A stretch of 64,000 bases of DNA from Pseudomonas sp. 5P_3.1_Bac2 (lineage in GTDB: Bacteria > Pseudomonadota > Gammaproteobacteria > Pseudomonadales > Pseudomonadaceae): contig NZ_JANLNY010000023.1 in assembly GCF_025465995.1 (NCBI RefSeq), positions 248,001 through 312,000 of the forward strand, in the 5' to 3' direction. Under the pieces are notes generated by a model, which was not told where the DNA came from, ran no database searches, and saw only the letters and a program-made list of their open reading frames with translations. Made by a program: the position numbers and the translations under genes. Below are positions 12,972 to 22,389 of this stretch, in pieces. The stretch's first letter is position 1, and each line of letters begins with the position of its first letter.

Positions 12972-14036
12972 ATGAACAACCCCAGCCTTGATCTTGCCGC
13001 CCTCGCCCAGTCGATTAAAGACTGGGGCCGCGAGCTGGGTTTTCAGCAGGTCGGTATCAGCGACGTCGACCTCACCGCCTATCAAGAACAGCTGCAAAGC
13101 TGGCTGGCGGCCGGCTACCACGGCGAAATGGACTACATGGCCGCCCATGGCAGCAAACGCTATCGCCCCGACGAGCTGGTGCCGGGCACCCTGCGCGTGG
13201 TGTCGTTGCGCATGGACTACCTGCCCGGCGATACGCAGATGGCCGAGCGCCTGCGTCAACCGGAAAAGGCCTATGTGTCGCGCTACGCCTTGGGCCGCGA
13301 CTACCACAAGCTGATCCGCAAGCGCCTGCAGCAACTGGCCGAACGCATTCAGCAGGAGATCGGCCCGTTTGGCTTTCGCGCCTTTGTCGACAGCGCGCCG
13401 GTGATGGAAAAAGCCATCGCGGAAAAAGCAGGGCTGGGCTGGATCGGCAAAAACACCCTGGTGCTCAACCGCAAAGCCGGCAGTTATTTCTTTTTAGGCG
13501 AACTGTTTGTTGACCTGCCGCTGCCGGTGGATGAGCCCCACTCAAGCGAACACTGTGGACGCTGCACCGCGTGCATGGACATTTGCCCCACGGCGGCCTT
13601 CGTCGGCCCCTATGTGCTGGATGCGCGGCGCTGCATTTCTTACCTGACCATCGAGCTTAAGGGGCCAATCCCCGAAGAACTGCGCGCGCCCATGGGCAAC
13701 CGGGTATTTGGCTGTGACGACTGCCAGATGGTCTGCCCGTGGAACCGCTTTGCCAAACCCACCACCCAGGCCGACTTCCAGCCACGCCACGGCTTGGACA
13801 ATGCTGAACTGGCCGAGCTGTTTAGCTGGAGCGAAGAGCAGTTTCTCAGCCGCACAGAAGGCTCGCCGCTGCGCCGCGCTGGCTATGAGCGCTGGCTACG
13901 CAACCTGGCCGTCGGCCTCGGCAACGCGCCGTCGACCATTGCCGTGGTGGAGGCGCTTAAAGCACGGCGCGAGTATCCGTCTGAGTTGGTGCGCGAGCAT
14001 GTGGAGTGGGCGTTGGCGCGGCACGGGCTGGCTTGA
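12972..14036 (+). CDS. queG: Epoxyqueuosine reductase QueG
   Basis: QueG reduces epoxyqueuosine to queuosine at the wobble position of tRNAs for Asp, Asn, His and Tyr, using cobalamin and two [4Fe-4S] clusters. The 354-residue protein has the two cluster motifs CGRCTACMDICP and CDDCQMVCPWN, plus the conserved RYALGRDYHKLIRKRL and GWIGKNTL segments. The ATG at 12972 is the first in frame after the divergent promoter region. No other plus-strand gene follows closely; a repeat-bearing gap of about 280 bases separates it from the convergent orn. Confidence 0.97.
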   Translation: MNNPSLDLAALAQSIKDWGRELGFQQVGISDVDLTAYQEQLQSWLAAGYHGEMDYMAAHGSKRYRPDELVPGTLRVVSLRMDYLPGDTQMAERLRQPEKAYVSRYALGRDYHKLIRKRLQQLAERIQQEIGPFGFRAFVDSAPVMEKAIAEKAGLGWIGKNTLVLNRKAGSYFFLGELFVDLPLPVDEPHSSEHCGRCTACMDICPTAAFVGPYVLDARRCISYLTIELKGPIPEELRAPMGNRVFGCDDCQMVCPWNRFAKPTTQADFQPRHGLDNAELAELFSWSEEQFLSRTEGSPLRRAGYERWLRNLAVGLGNAPSTIAVVEALKARREYPSELVREHVEWALARHGLA

Positions 14037-14058
14037 ACCTGCACTCTGACTCAAGCCC

Positions 14059-14093
14059 GGATTACGCCGCGTTGCGGCTAATCCAGGCTACGC
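14059..14093. repeat. Palindromic intergenic repeat, copy 1
   Basis: GGATTACGCCGC, loop GTT, then GCGGCTAATCC forms a stem with one bulged C, followed by AGGCTACGC. A copy with the same bulged design lies at 44433-44465. Both are behind convergent genes (queG/orn and tolC/waaA). The rest of this 280-base gap holds further imperfect palindromes (for example around 14150-14220) but no reading frame I can support. Confidence 0.6.
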
Positions 14094-14318
14094 CTGCAAG
14101 GACACCGCCGCTGCCCCCGAGGAGGGTGACCAGATTTGCCGTGCAAGAGGTTGAGCGGCATGGATACCGCGAAAGAATCAGGCGCCCCCTGCGGGGTGAG
14201 TCTAGCGAATCAAAGTAGCTCGCCCGAGAAGGGCGAACCCCTTGGTTAAAGCAGGCAGCGGTTCAACAAGATTCCACACCAGAAAAACAAAGTCCGCAGC
14301 CGCAGGCTTTGGCTCTAA

Positions 14319-14861
14319 TCAGACCTTAAGAAAGTGCTGACGGTAGTGCTTAAGCTCAGCGATCGACTCGCGAATATCGTCCAGCGCCTGGTGCGTGCCC
14401 TGCTTCTGGAACGAGTCTTTGACCGCCGGCGCCCACATCCCCGCGAGGATTTTCAGGGTCGAGACGTCCAGATAGCGGTAGTGGAAGTAGGCTTCCAACT
14501 GCGGCATGTACTTATACAGAAAGCGCCGGTCCTGGCCGATGCTGTTACCGCAAATCGGCGACTTGCCCTTGGGCACCCACTTTTCGAGGAAGGCGATGGT
14601 CTGCGCTTCGGCCTCGGCCTGGCTGATTTTGCTCTCGCGCACGCGCTGGGTCAGGCCGCTTTCGCCGTGGGTGCGGGTGTTCCACTCATCCATGCCAGCC
14701 AGCAACTCATCGCTCTGGTGCACGGCAATCACCGGACCTTCGGCAAGGATGTTCAAGTCGCTATCGGTGACGATGGTGGCCATCTCGATGATGACGTCAC
14801 GTTCAGGCTCCAGACCGGTCATTTCCAGGTCGATCCAGATTAAATTTTGCGCATTTTGCAT
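14319..14861 (-). CDS. orn: Oligoribonuclease Orn
   Basis: Orn is the DEDDh exonuclease that degrades very short RNAs. In Pseudomonas it also clears pGpG, the last intermediate of c-di-GMP breakdown, which matters here given the FimX and PilZ-like genes in the window. The 180-residue protein has [15 protein letters not shown] with the first acidic pair, the [11 protein letters not shown] segment and the terminal [11 protein letters not shown] with the catalytic His and Asp. Length and sequence are typical. It converges on queG. Confidence 0.98.
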   Translation of the reverse strand: MQNAQNLIWIDLEMTGLEPERDVIIEMATIVTDSDLNILAEGPVIAVHQSDELLAGMDEWNTRTHGESGLTQRVRESKISQAEAEAQTIAFLEKWVPKGKSPICGNSIGQDRRFLYKYMPQLEAYFHYRYLDVSTLKILAGMWAPAVKDSFQKQGTHQALDDIRESIAELKHYRQHFLKV

Positions 14862-14889
14862 GCTGTGCTCCTTGGCTTAGGCCGACAGT

Positions 14890-15708
14890 TTAGCCAATTA
14901 TGTTCGTCGATGGCGCACCAGCCGCAGCCGTTGCATTGCAGGGCATCCGCCACAGCAGCAAGCTGGAGGCGCGCCAATCGCCCAAAGCGATCTGCTGATC
15001 TGGCGTGTGCCCAGGCACAGCGAAGCTATTACTGATCAGCCAAGTGCCTACGGGCATTTCCTCACAGGCTTTGCGCCACAGCGCAGGCATGGGCGCTGGC
15101 GAAAGAAAGCAATACACCACCGAGAACGACGCCAAGTCGGTGCGCCACAGGCTGCGATAGTGAATTTGGCAATTACCCTGCCCCAGCGCCCGCAGCCAAG
15201 CCAGGGCAAAAGACAGCGGCGCGGTTTCCACCCCCACAAATTGCGCCTGTGGATAAGCCTTAGCCAGATGCAACAACAAACCAGCGGGGCCGCAGCCTAA
15301 GTCGATAAAGCGAAAATTCGCCGGCTGCGCTTTCAATAACTCAACCAATTGCCCGGCTGTACGCGTAGCGGTCAGATACAGCGGCACCCGTTCGCCAAAG
15401 CTGTTCCAGTTCAGCAACAACAGCAAGGCAAAACAGAGCAGGAACAACCACGACGGCAGGTTAGCGCCGCCGGCCAAGAGCAGTGCCGGGACAAACAGCA
15501 AATTGACCAGGCGCCAGCCCCGCGTCAGGCCCAACGCACCGGCCAGCAGCATAGCCAGCAAGCCCTGAGCTAAACCTGCCGCCAGCCAGGTTGGTCGCCA
15601 CGGCCCCAGTTGCGCATTGAGGTAAATCAGCGCGCCGATCAGCAGTGTCGCGCCCAATTGCGCGAGCAGTGCCAATAACGGCGGATAGTGTCGAAGCCTG
15701 ACCAGCAT
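14890..15708 (-). CDS. Membrane-anchored class I SAM-dependent methyltransferase
   Basis: The 272-residue product has a strongly hydrophobic N-terminal half with several predicted membrane helices ([20 protein letters not shown] and [15 protein letters not shown] stretches to about residue 115). A Rossmann methyltransferase domain follows, with [16 protein letters not shown] as the SAM-binding motif and an acidic turn, FVGVETAP. I start at the ATG at 15708 ([10 protein letters not shown]); a longer frame to 15807 runs towards the rsgA promoter region and looks non-coding. The substrate is unknown. It is divergent from rsgA and 28 bases downstream of the orn start on the same strand, so the two may share a transcript. 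Confidence 0.85.
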   Translation of the reverse strand: MLVRLRHYPPLLALLAQLGATLLIGALIYLNAQLGPWRPTWLAAGLAQGLLAMLLAGALGLTRGWRLVNLLFVPALLLAGGANLPSWLFLLCFALLLLLNWNSFGERVPLYLTATRTAGQLVELLKAQPANFRFIDLGCGPAGLLLHLAKAYPQAQFVGVETAPLSFALAWLRALGQGNCQIHYRSLWRTDLASFSVVYCFLSPAPMPALWRKACEEMPVGTWLISNSFAVPGHTPDQQIALGDWRASSLLLWRMPCNATAAAGAPSTNIIG

Positions 15709-15821
15709 GCACCACACCTGCCCAAGAGGTTCTGTCGGACAGTTTAGCCGCGACACAGGTGAATAAGCAGCCCGTGCTAGACTCGCCACGTTTATTGCGC
15801 AATCCAACTCTCGAGACCTTC

Positions 15822-16853
15822 ATGGCCAAACGCCAACTCAACCGCCGGCAAAACTGGCGCATCGAAAAAATTCAGGGTGAGCGTGCCGCCCGCGCGGCTA
15901 AGCGCGAATCGCAAGCCGTGGAAATTCTCCAAGGCGGCGACCTCGGTCCCGAGCAAGTCGGCCTGGTGATCGCCCACTTCGGCGTACAGGTTGAGGTCGA
16001 AGCCCGCGACGGCGAGCTGGCCGGCCAAGTGTTCCGCTGCCACCTGCGCGCGAACTTGCCGACCTTGGTCACAGGTGATCAGGTGGTATGGCGCGCCGGC
16101 AACCAAGGTATTGGCGTGATCGTCGCGCAGCTGCCGCGCAGCACCGAGCTGTGCCGCCCGGATATGCGCGGGCAACTTAAGCCCGTGGCCGCCAACGTCG
16201 ACCTGATCGTGATCGTCTTCGCCCCGCTGCCCGAACCCCACGCCAACTTGATCGATCGCTACCTGGTCGCCGCTGAGCACGCCGGGATTCGTCCCTTGCT
16301 GCTGCTAAACAAGGCCGACCTGATCGACGAGCACAACGCCGTGGCGCTGAACGCCATGCTCGCGGTGTATCGCCAGCTGGGTTATCCGCTGCTGGAAGTG
16401 TCGGCCCATAACGGCGATGGCATGGCGCAGCTTAAGCAGCAATTAGACGGCCACGTCAGCGTGTTCGTGGGCCAGTCCGGGGTGGGTAAATCCTCCCTGG
16501 TTAACAGCCTGCTGCCTGGGGTCGACACCCGCGTGGGCGCGCTGTCGGAGCTGACCGGCAAAGGCACCCACACCACCACCACGGCGCGACTGTTCCACTT
16601 CCCCGGCGGCGGCGAACTGATCGACTCCCCCGGGATTCGTGAATTCGGCTTGGTCCATGTCAGCCGGGATGATGTCGAGGCAGGCTTTATCGAGTTCCAA
16701 GATCTGCTCGGCCACTGCCGCTTCCGCGACTGCAAGCATGACCGCGAGCCGGGCTGTGCACTGCTCAAGGCTTTGGAAGACGGGCGCATCCAGCCGCAGC
16801 GCATGAACAGCTACCGGCACATCCTCGCCAGCCTGCCTGAAGCCGATTACTAA
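15822..16853 (+). CDS. rsgA: Small ribosomal subunit biogenesis GTPase RsgA
   Basis: RsgA is a circularly permuted GTPase that checks late maturation of the 30S subunit. The 343-residue protein has an N-terminal OB-fold, then G4 LLNKADLID before G1 [15 protein letters not shown], and a C-terminal zinc finger with Cys, Cys, His, Cys in [14 protein letters not shown]. The permuted motif order identifies the family. The ATG at 15822 ([10 protein letters not shown]) is preferred to an in-frame one at 15759, which gives a non-conserved extension. A strong hairpin follows at 16866. Confidence 0.97.
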   Translation: MAKRQLNRRQNWRIEKIQGERAARAAKRESQAVEILQGGDLGPEQVGLVIAHFGVQVEVEARDGELAGQVFRCHLRANLPTLVTGDQVVWRAGNQGIGVIVAQLPRSTELCRPDMRGQLKPVAANVDLIVIVFAPLPEPHANLIDRYLVAAEHAGIRPLLLLNKADLIDEHNAVALNAMLAVYRQLGYPLLEVSAHNGDGMAQLKQQLDGHVSVFVGQSGVGKSSLVNSLLPGVDTRVGALSELTGKGTHTTTTARLFHFPGGGELIDSPGIREFGLVHVSRDDVEAGFIEFQDLLGHCRFRDCKHDREPGCALLKALEDGRIQPQRMNSYRHILASLPEADY

Positions 16854-16865
16854 ACCGGCACAAAC

Positions 16866-16895
16866 CACAAGGCCGCGACTGAGCGCGGCCTTGTG
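16866..16895. terminator. Hairpin between convergent rsgA and motB
   Basis: CACAAGGCCGCG (16866-16877) and CGCGGCCTTGTG (16884-16895) form a perfect 12-bp stem with a six-base loop. It lies between two convergent stops. T-runs are weak on both sides, so it could end transcripts from both directions with limited efficiency. Confidence 0.75.
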
Positions 16896-16910
16896 CATAA
16901 GCCTGACGGC

Positions 16911-17918
16911 TTAATCCATCTTCAGCACACCATCCTCAAAGATATTCAGGCGCTGTTCCAGTTGCTCCTTGGGCAGCGGGTCACCTTCGCCTGGTGGCGC
17001 GCTCGCGCTTGGCGCAGCCGGGTCCGCCGGCTTATCGGCCGAACCACCTTTAAGCTGACCTTCGATGGCGCGCTGCGCTTTTTTCGTCAGGACCACGATG
17101 TCGATGCGACGGTTGATCGGGTTGAGCGGATGCTCGCGATCAAACAATGCCGAAGAGGCATAGCCGACCACCCGCGCCACTTGCTCATCCTTGTAGCCAC
17201 CGGCGACCAGCACGCGCCGCGCCGCGTTGGCACGATCTGCCGAGAGTTCCCAGTTACCGTAATCGCCGCGCCCGGCATAGGGCTGGGCATCGGTGTGGCC
17301 GCTGACGCTGATCTTATTCGGCACCGCGGCAATGGTGTCGGTCATGGCCAGCAGGATGTCTTCAAAATAGGGCTGCAACTGGGCGCTACCGGAGGCAAAC
17401 ATCGGCCGGTTTTCCGCATCGGTGATCTGGATGCGCAGGCCATCCTGAGTGATCTCAAACAGGATCTGATCCTTAAAGTTTTGCATCTGCGGATTTTCTT
17501 CGGTCTTGGCTTGCAGCTCCTGCAGCAGCAATTCCAAGCGCTCGCGCTCGATCTCTTCGGCAATCGACTCGGCTTGCAACTTATCCACATCGGCGCGCGA
17601 ATCTTCCGCTGGTGCCTGCTCCTCTTGCGTGTCGCTTTGCGGCTCGGGATTGAGCGTGCGGTCGGGCGCCGGGGTCGGCGTGCCGCCCAGGTCAATCACA
17701 TGGGGACTGGCGCTGTCGGTGAAGCCCACGGGGTCTTGGAAGTAACCGGAGATCAGTTTCTTCTGCTCGGGGGTGGCCGAGGACATCAGCCACATCACCA
17801 TAAAGAACGCCATCATGGCGATGGCGAAGTCAGCGAAGGCGATTTTCCAGGCGCCACCGTGGCCGCCGCCTTCTACCTTCTTGACCCGCTTAACAATGAT
17901 TGGCTGATTATTTTCCAT
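16911..17918 (-). CDS. motB: Flagellar stator protein MotB
   Basis: MotB anchors the flagellar stator to peptidoglycan and supplies the proton-binding aspartate. The 335-residue protein has one membrane helix with FADFAIAMMAFFMVMWL, the conserved Asp at residue 30, a Pro/Glu-rich plug and linker region, and an OmpA-like domain (VSGHTDAQPY, NWELSADRANAARR, NPINRRIDIVVL). It follows motA by two bases. Pseudomonads usually also have a second stator set, motCD, elsewhere. Confidence 0.97.
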   Translation of the reverse strand: MENNQPIIVKRVKKVEGGGHGGAWKIAFADFAIAMMAFFMVMWLMSSATPEQKKLISGYFQDPVGFTDSASPHVIDLGGTPTPAPDRTLNPEPQSDTQEEQAPAEDSRADVDKLQAESIAEEIERERLELLLQELQAKTEENPQMQNFKDQILFEITQDGLRIQITDAENRPMFASGSAQLQPYFEDILLAMTDTIAAVPNKISVSGHTDAQPYAGRGDYGNWELSADRANAARRVLVAGGYKDEQVARVVGYASSALFDREHPLNPINRRIDIVVLTKKAQRAIEGQLKGGSADKPADPAAPSASAPPGEGDPLPKEQLEQRLNIFEDGVLKMD

Positions 17919-17920
17919 GC

Positions 17921-18772
17921 TTAGCCACCGCGCATGGCCTGTTCAAGCTCAGTGAAGCTAGGGCGGTGAGCGGGGTACAAGACCTTGCGCGAGAACTCCA
18001 CGGCCAGCGACGGCGGCATGCCGGAGGCGGACGCCACCAGGCCGGCCTTGATCGCCTCGTAGACGTTCACTTCTTCTTTGGCATCGTGCTCCAGGCTCGC
18101 CGCCAATGGGCCGAAGAAGCCATACGAGGCCAAAATACCGAGGAACGTACCGACCAGCGCGCTACCGACCTTCTCGCCGATCTGCGCGTTGCTGGCATCC
18201 GCCAGAATCGACATGGTAATCACGATGCCCAATACCGCCGCCACGATCCCCATAGCGGGCAGCCCATCAGCGATCTTGGCCACCGAGTGGCTGGGATGCT
18301 CCAGCTCCGCCTTGAGACTGGCGATCTCCATATCAAACAGGCCTTCCAACTCATGGGGCGCCATGTTGCCGGAGGACATGATGCGCAAGTAATCGCAAAT
18401 AAACGCGGTCATGCGCTGATCTTTGAGGATGCCTGGGTATTTGCTGAAAATTGGGCTGGCAGCGGGGTCTTCAATATCGGCTTCAATCGCCATCATGCCT
18501 TCACGACGACTCTTGTTGAGAATCTCGTAAAGCAGCTTCAAGACGTCCAAGTAATACAGATGGGTAAAGCGCGAGCTAAACATACTCAACGACTTTTTAA
18601 ACACCTGCTTAAACATGCTGCCAGGGTTGGCTTGTAAAAAAGCCCCCAATGCGGCCCCCCCAATAATCATGATTTCGTAGGGATGGACCAAGGCCATAAA
18701 TTTGCCGCCGGAGAGCACAAAGCCCCCTAATACGCAGGCGAACACCACAATGATGCCAATGATTTTTGCCAT
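17921..18772 (-). CDS. motA: Flagellar stator protein MotA
   Basis: MotA surrounds MotB in the inner membrane and pushes on the rotor as protons flow. The 283-residue protein has four membrane segments (IIGIIVVFACVLGGFVL, YEIMIIGGAALGAFL, and two in the C-terminal half including VAAVLGIVITM and VGTFLGILASYG). A charged cytoplasmic loop lies between the second and third, as in all MotA. A FliA-like promoter lies about 60 bases upstream of the ATG, so the pair is probably a late flagellar operon. Confidence 0.97.
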   Translation of the reverse strand: MAKIIGIIVVFACVLGGFVLSGGKFMALVHPYEIMIIGGAALGAFLQANPGSMFKQVFKKSLSMFSSRFTHLYYLDVLKLLYEILNKSRREGMMAIEADIEDPAASPIFSKYPGILKDQRMTAFICDYLRIMSSGNMAPHELEGLFDMEIASLKAELEHPSHSVAKIADGLPAMGIVAAVLGIVITMSILADASNAQIGEKVGSALVGTFLGILASYGFFGPLAASLEHDAKEEVNVYEAIKAGLVASASGMPPSLAVEFSRKVLYPAHRPSFTELEQAMRGG

Positions 18773-18828
18773 AGAAACAAGACTTGCTCAGAAGGAAAGA
18801 ACGGAACTGGGCGAAACAACCCTTCTAT

Positions 18829-18855
18829 TTATCGGGAGTTTTGCGCGAGACTATA
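18829..18855 (-). promoter_or_regulatory. Candidate sigma-28 (FliA) promoter for motAB
   Basis: Read on the minus strand, TATAGTCT, an 11-base spacer and CCCGATAA match the flagellar sigma-28 consensus TAAAGTTT-N11-GCCGATAA at 6 of 8 and 7 of 8 positions. Transcription would start near 18822, giving a leader of about 50 bases before the motA ATG. Confidence 0.6.
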
Positions 18856-18892
18856 GTCAGTTAAGGCCAAAAGCCAGCGTGTCTCAACCTCT

Positions 18893-20407
18893 ATGTCTAA
18901 GCCCGCAATTCAATCGCGCACTCTGCAAGACTGGCTGAAACAGCTGGATAGCCCCCTGCTGCCAGCCACCAACAGCAGTGTACAGGCCATGCGCGAGGCC
19001 TTCGCTGACAGCACTCGCTCCATACGCGAGTTGGCCGATTTGATCCAAGAGTGCCCAGCTTTAGCCCTTAGCGTGCTGCGCGAGGCTAATCGTCCGGGCA
19101 CTGTCGAGCTTGAGCAAGCCGAGAGTCTGGAGGCGGCCATCAGCCGCCTGGGCATCGCCCGTTGCGAAACGCTGCTCAAGCGTTTGCCGGCGGTGGATGA
19201 AGCGCAAATAGCGCAAGCGCTGCGGCAAATTCAGTTGATCAGTCAACACGCCAGTCGCCAGGCCAACGGCCTGTTTGGCGCACGCCTGGCGCGCTTGTGG
19301 CATGAAATCCACTGGGGCAGCCTGCTGTTTTTAGCGCCGGTGTGGGCGCTGCTGGCGGCCCATCCTGAGCTGTTAGAAACCTGGCAACAGCGTGTGTTGC
19401 TAAAGCGTGAAGCGGCGCACAAAGTCGAGCGCGAACTACTCGGCGTGCCGCTGCTACAACTCTGTTTAGCCCTCAGCGAGCATTGGCACTTACCCCTGTG
19501 GGTCAGCCAAAGTTGGCGCCTGCTGCTTAAGGATCGACGCCTGCTGGTCAAGGCCCTGCGCATTGCCCGCGACAACGAACATCCTCTGCAACAGCAACAC
19601 TGCCTGGATGACGATAAGCAGCTACAACGCTGGCTGACCCAACCGGCCAACAGCCTGTTACTGGCTAACGCCCTGGCCATCACGGCCCACCACGCCTGGG
19701 ACAGTCGCCACAACCTGCGTTGGCAAATGCTCACCGGCTTGATCTGCCAAATCCCCCGCGAACAGGTGCAGCAGCAGTTACACCACAACGCCGTCAGCAG
19801 CGCTCAGCAGCATGCGCGGCCAGGCCTCTGGCACCCAGCCCAGGCCCTGCTCTGGCCGGACTGGCGCGTCAGCCATATCCGTGCAGAGCGGCCGGCGGAA
19901 GTCGACCGCCTTGCCCAGTGGCGTCAGCACTGTCGGCAATTATTGGCCCAGCCCAGCGCCTTCACCAATGTGCTGCAGCTGACTCACTGCGCCAATCAGG
20001 CCTTGGCCAGCGCCGGCATGCAGCGCGTCTTGCTGCTGTTGACTGATCGCCAGCACTCGCGTCTGCAAGCGCAGCAACAGACTGGCCTGGATAAAGTTGC
20101 CCTGACTCTGACTCTCTATCCACAGCAGAGCGAGCTCCTGCGGCGCCTGCTCAGCGCGCCGCGGCAACTGCGCATCAGCCCGAGCAACATGGCGCAGTTC
20201 TCGGCCCTGCTGCCGGGCAGCTTAAAGGGCCTGTTTCCCTCCGAGCATCTATTGCTGCGCTCCCTGGCCAGCAACAATCATGTGGTGATGTTGCTGGTGG
20301 CCGACTTTGCCGGGCACAGTTTCAGCGACACGCAGATCGAGCAATTCAGTAAAACCTGCCAGTGCATCGAGCGGGCCCTGAGCAGCTTTGCCCAGCGCCA
20401 GCGCTAG
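18893..20407 (+). CDS. HDOD-domain protein (PA4955-type)
   Basis: The 504-residue cytoplasmic protein begins with an HDOD-like segment (residues about 15-150: IRELADLIQECPALALSVLREAN and LEAAISRLGIARCETLL). HDOD is a helical domain related to HD phosphohydrolases but lacking their metal ligands, often found in signalling proteins. The remaining part is Leu/Gln-rich, has no motif I recognise and includes a weakly conserved possible sensor-like region at the C-terminus. It is divergent from motAB with a 120-base gap. The HDOD assignment is moderate; the function is unknown, and a signalling role linked to motility is only a guess from position. Confidence 0.8.
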   Translation: MSKPAIQSRTLQDWLKQLDSPLLPATNSSVQAMREAFADSTRSIRELADLIQECPALALSVLREANRPGTVELEQAESLEAAISRLGIARCETLLKRLPAVDEAQIAQALRQIQLISQHASRQANGLFGARLARLWHEIHWGSLLFLAPVWALLAAHPELLETWQQRVLLKREAAHKVERELLGVPLLQLCLALSEHWHLPLWVSQSWRLLLKDRRLLVKALRIARDNEHPLQQQHCLDDDKQLQRWLTQPANSLLLANALAITAHHAWDSRHNLRWQMLTGLICQIPREQVQQQLHHNAVSSAQQHARPGLWHPAQALLWPDWRVSHIRAERPAEVDRLAQWRQHCRQLLAQPSAFTNVLQLTHCANQALASAGMQRVLLLLTDRQHSRLQAQQQTGLDKVALTLTLYPQQSELLRRLLSAPRQLRISPSNMAQFSALLPGSLKGLFPSEHLLLRSLASNNHVVMLLVADFAGHSFSDTQIEQFSKTCQCIERALSSFAQRQR

Positions 20408-20480
20408 CTATCACTCAAGGCTTAACCCCGCGAGTCTTTGCGTTACAATTGCCTCCTTTGCAACCTTCCAAAGGCCTGGC

Positions 20481-21296
20481 ATGACCTCCTTCGCTGACTT
20501 GCCCCTGCTGCTCGAACCCGCCCAACTGGCCAGTCGCCTCGACGCGCCAGAGTTGATTCTGGTCGACCTCACCAGTAGCGCTCGTTACGCCGCCGGGCAT
20601 ATCCCCGGTGCGCGTTTTGTCGATCCCAAACGCACCCAACTCGGCCAACCGCCGGCGCCAGGTTTGCTGCCGGAGCAGGCTCAGCTTGAGCAACTGTTCA
20701 GTGAGCTGGGGCATAACCCGGCGGCGGTCTACGTGGTGTACGACGACGAAGGCGGCGGCTGGGCCGGGCGTTTTATCTGGCTGCTGGATGTGATCGGCCA
20801 TCGCCGCTATCACTATCTCAATGGCGGCCTCACGGCCTGGCTCGACGAGCAGCGGGAAGTCAGCAGCGAGGTACCCGCGCCGGCTAATGGCAGCCTCAGC
20901 CTACAGCTCGACCCAGCGCCCACCGCCACCCGGGAATACCTGCAAAGCCGCCTCGGCGCCGCCGACTTGGCCATCTGGGATGCGCGCGCGCCTTCCGAAT
21001 ACCGGGGCGAGAAAGTCCTCGCCAGCAAAGGCGGGCATATCCCCGGCGCAGTCAACTTTGAATGGACTGCGGGCATGGATCAGAGCCGTGCCCTGCGCAT
21101 TCGCCAGGACCTGCAAGCAGAGCTGAACGCCTTGGGCATCAGCGCTGACAAAGAAATCATCACCCACTGCCAAACCCATCACCGCTCAGGCTTCACTTAC
21201 CTGGCGGCGAAAATCCTTGGCTATCCCCGAGTCAAAGCCTATGCCGGCTCGTGGGGCGAGTGGGGCAATCATCCAGACACGCCGGTTGAGCACTAA
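20481..21296 (+). CDS. rhdA: Thiosulfate sulfurtransferase (rhodanese) RhdA
   Basis: Rhodanese moves sulfane sulfur from thiosulfate to cyanide or other thiophiles. The 271-residue protein has two rhodanese domains; the second carries the active loop CQTHHRSG with the catalytic Cys at residue 230, the same loop and position as Azotobacter vinelandii RhdA. The first domain has no cysteine at that place, as usual. The ATG at 20481 (MTSFADLPLLLEP) is preferred; an in-frame start at 20388 lies inside the preceding gene. psd follows after 30 bases on the same strand. Confidence 0.96.
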   Translation: MTSFADLPLLLEPAQLASRLDAPELILVDLTSSARYAAGHIPGARFVDPKRTQLGQPPAPGLLPEQAQLEQLFSELGHNPAAVYVVYDDEGGGWAGRFIWLLDVIGHRRYHYLNGGLTAWLDEQREVSSEVPAPANGSLSLQLDPAPTATREYLQSRLGAADLAIWDARAPSEYRGEKVLASKGGHIPGAVNFEWTAGMDQSRALRIRQDLQAELNALGISADKEIITHCQTHHRSGFTYLAAKILGYPRVKAYAGSWGEWGNHPDTPVEH

Positions 21297-21326
21297 GCAG
21301 CGCCGCGATTATTTAAAGGAAGATCC

Positions 21327-22187
21327 ATGAAACAGCGTTTGTTTATCCTCAGCCAATACCTGCTGCCCCATCACCTGCTGTCGCGCCTGATTGGCCTGCT
21401 TGCCGAGTGCCGCATCGTGTGGCTGAAAGACCTGCTGATCAAGAAGTTCGCCCAGCAGTATCAAGTCGACATGAGCCAGGCCCAGGTTGAAGACCTGAGC
21501 GCCTACGCGCACTTCAATGACTTCTTCACCCGTGCGCTCAAAGAAGGGGCCCGCCCGCTCGACAGCAGCCCAGGTGCCGTGCTGTCGCCAGCAGACGGGG
21601 CCATCAGCCAGCTCGGCAAGATCGAGCAAGGTCGCGTGTTCCAGGCCAAAGGCCACAGCTACAGCGTGATCGAACTGCTGGGCGGCGACAGCGAGCGCGC
21701 CGCGCCATTTATGGGTGGTGATTTCGCCACCGTATACCTGTCGCCAAAGGACTACCACCGCGTGCACATGCCGCTGGCCGGCACCCTGCGGGAGATGGTC
21801 TATGTGCCGGGGCGCTTGTTCTCGGTCAACCAAACCACCGCCGAAAACGTGCCAGAGCTGTTTGCCCGCAACGAGCGCGTGGTCTGCCTGTTTGATACCG
21901 AGCGTGGGCCAATGGCCGTGGTGCTGGTGGGCGCGATGATTGTGGCGTCGATCGAAACCGTGTGGGCCGGCATGGTCACCCCGCCTAAGCGGCAGTTGAA
22001 AACCTTTAAGTACGATGAAGCGGCACGGGCGCCAATTCATCTGGAAAAAGGCGCCGAACTGGGCCGCTTCAAACTCGGTTCCACCGCTATCGTGCTGTTT
22101 GCCCCTGAGCAAGTGCAGTGGGCCACTGAGCTGGCTGCCAACAGCCCGGTGCAGATGGGCCAGTTGCTCGGCAACACTCAGCAATAA
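21327..22187 (+). CDS. psd: Phosphatidylserine decarboxylase proenzyme
   Basis: Psd converts phosphatidylserine to phosphatidylethanolamine at the inner membrane. The 286-residue proenzyme ends with [11 protein letters not shown]; cleavage between Gly251 and Ser252 would create the pyruvoyl cofactor and split beta and alpha chains. Other family segments are [29 protein letters not shown] and [20 protein letters not shown] precedes the ATG. It is followed by a terminator-like hairpin at 22196. Confidence 0.98.
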   Translation: MKQRLFILSQYLLPHHLLSRLIGLLAECRIVWLKDLLIKKFAQQYQVDMSQAQVEDLSAYAHFNDFFTRALKEGARPLDSSPGAVLSPADGAISQLGKIEQGRVFQAKGHSYSVIELLGGDSERAAPFMGGDFATVYLSPKDYHRVHMPLAGTLREMVYVPGRLFSVNQTTAENVPELFARNERVVCLFDTERGPMAVVLVGAMIVASIETVWAGMVTPPKRQLKTFKYDEAARAPIHLEKGAELGRFKLGSTAIVLFAPEQVQWATELAANSPVQMGQLLGNTQQ

Positions 22188-22195
22188 AACCGCGC

Positions 22196-22223
22196 ACTGG
22201 ACGGCGCCTCGGCGCTGTCCAGT
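22196..22223 (+). terminator. Hairpin after psd
   Basis: ACTGGACGGCGC (22196-22207) and GCGCTGTCCAGT (22212-22223) make a 12-bp stem with one G-T pair and a CTCG tetraloop, directly after the psd stop. Only a short T-containing tail follows, so termination may be partial. Confidence 0.7.
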
Positions 22224-22389
22224 TCTCCCGCATCCTGCAATCCTTCTACCCAGTTAGCCACTGAACGGAGCGAACGCCATAGCTTTGACAGGCACCGCAC
22301 AAAGTCAGCTGCCGTAGTGTCAAAATGCTGCTAGAGTCGAAAATGTTCGCCAGATTTTGTCTTGCCGTGCGCTGGAGCACCCAATCCCA

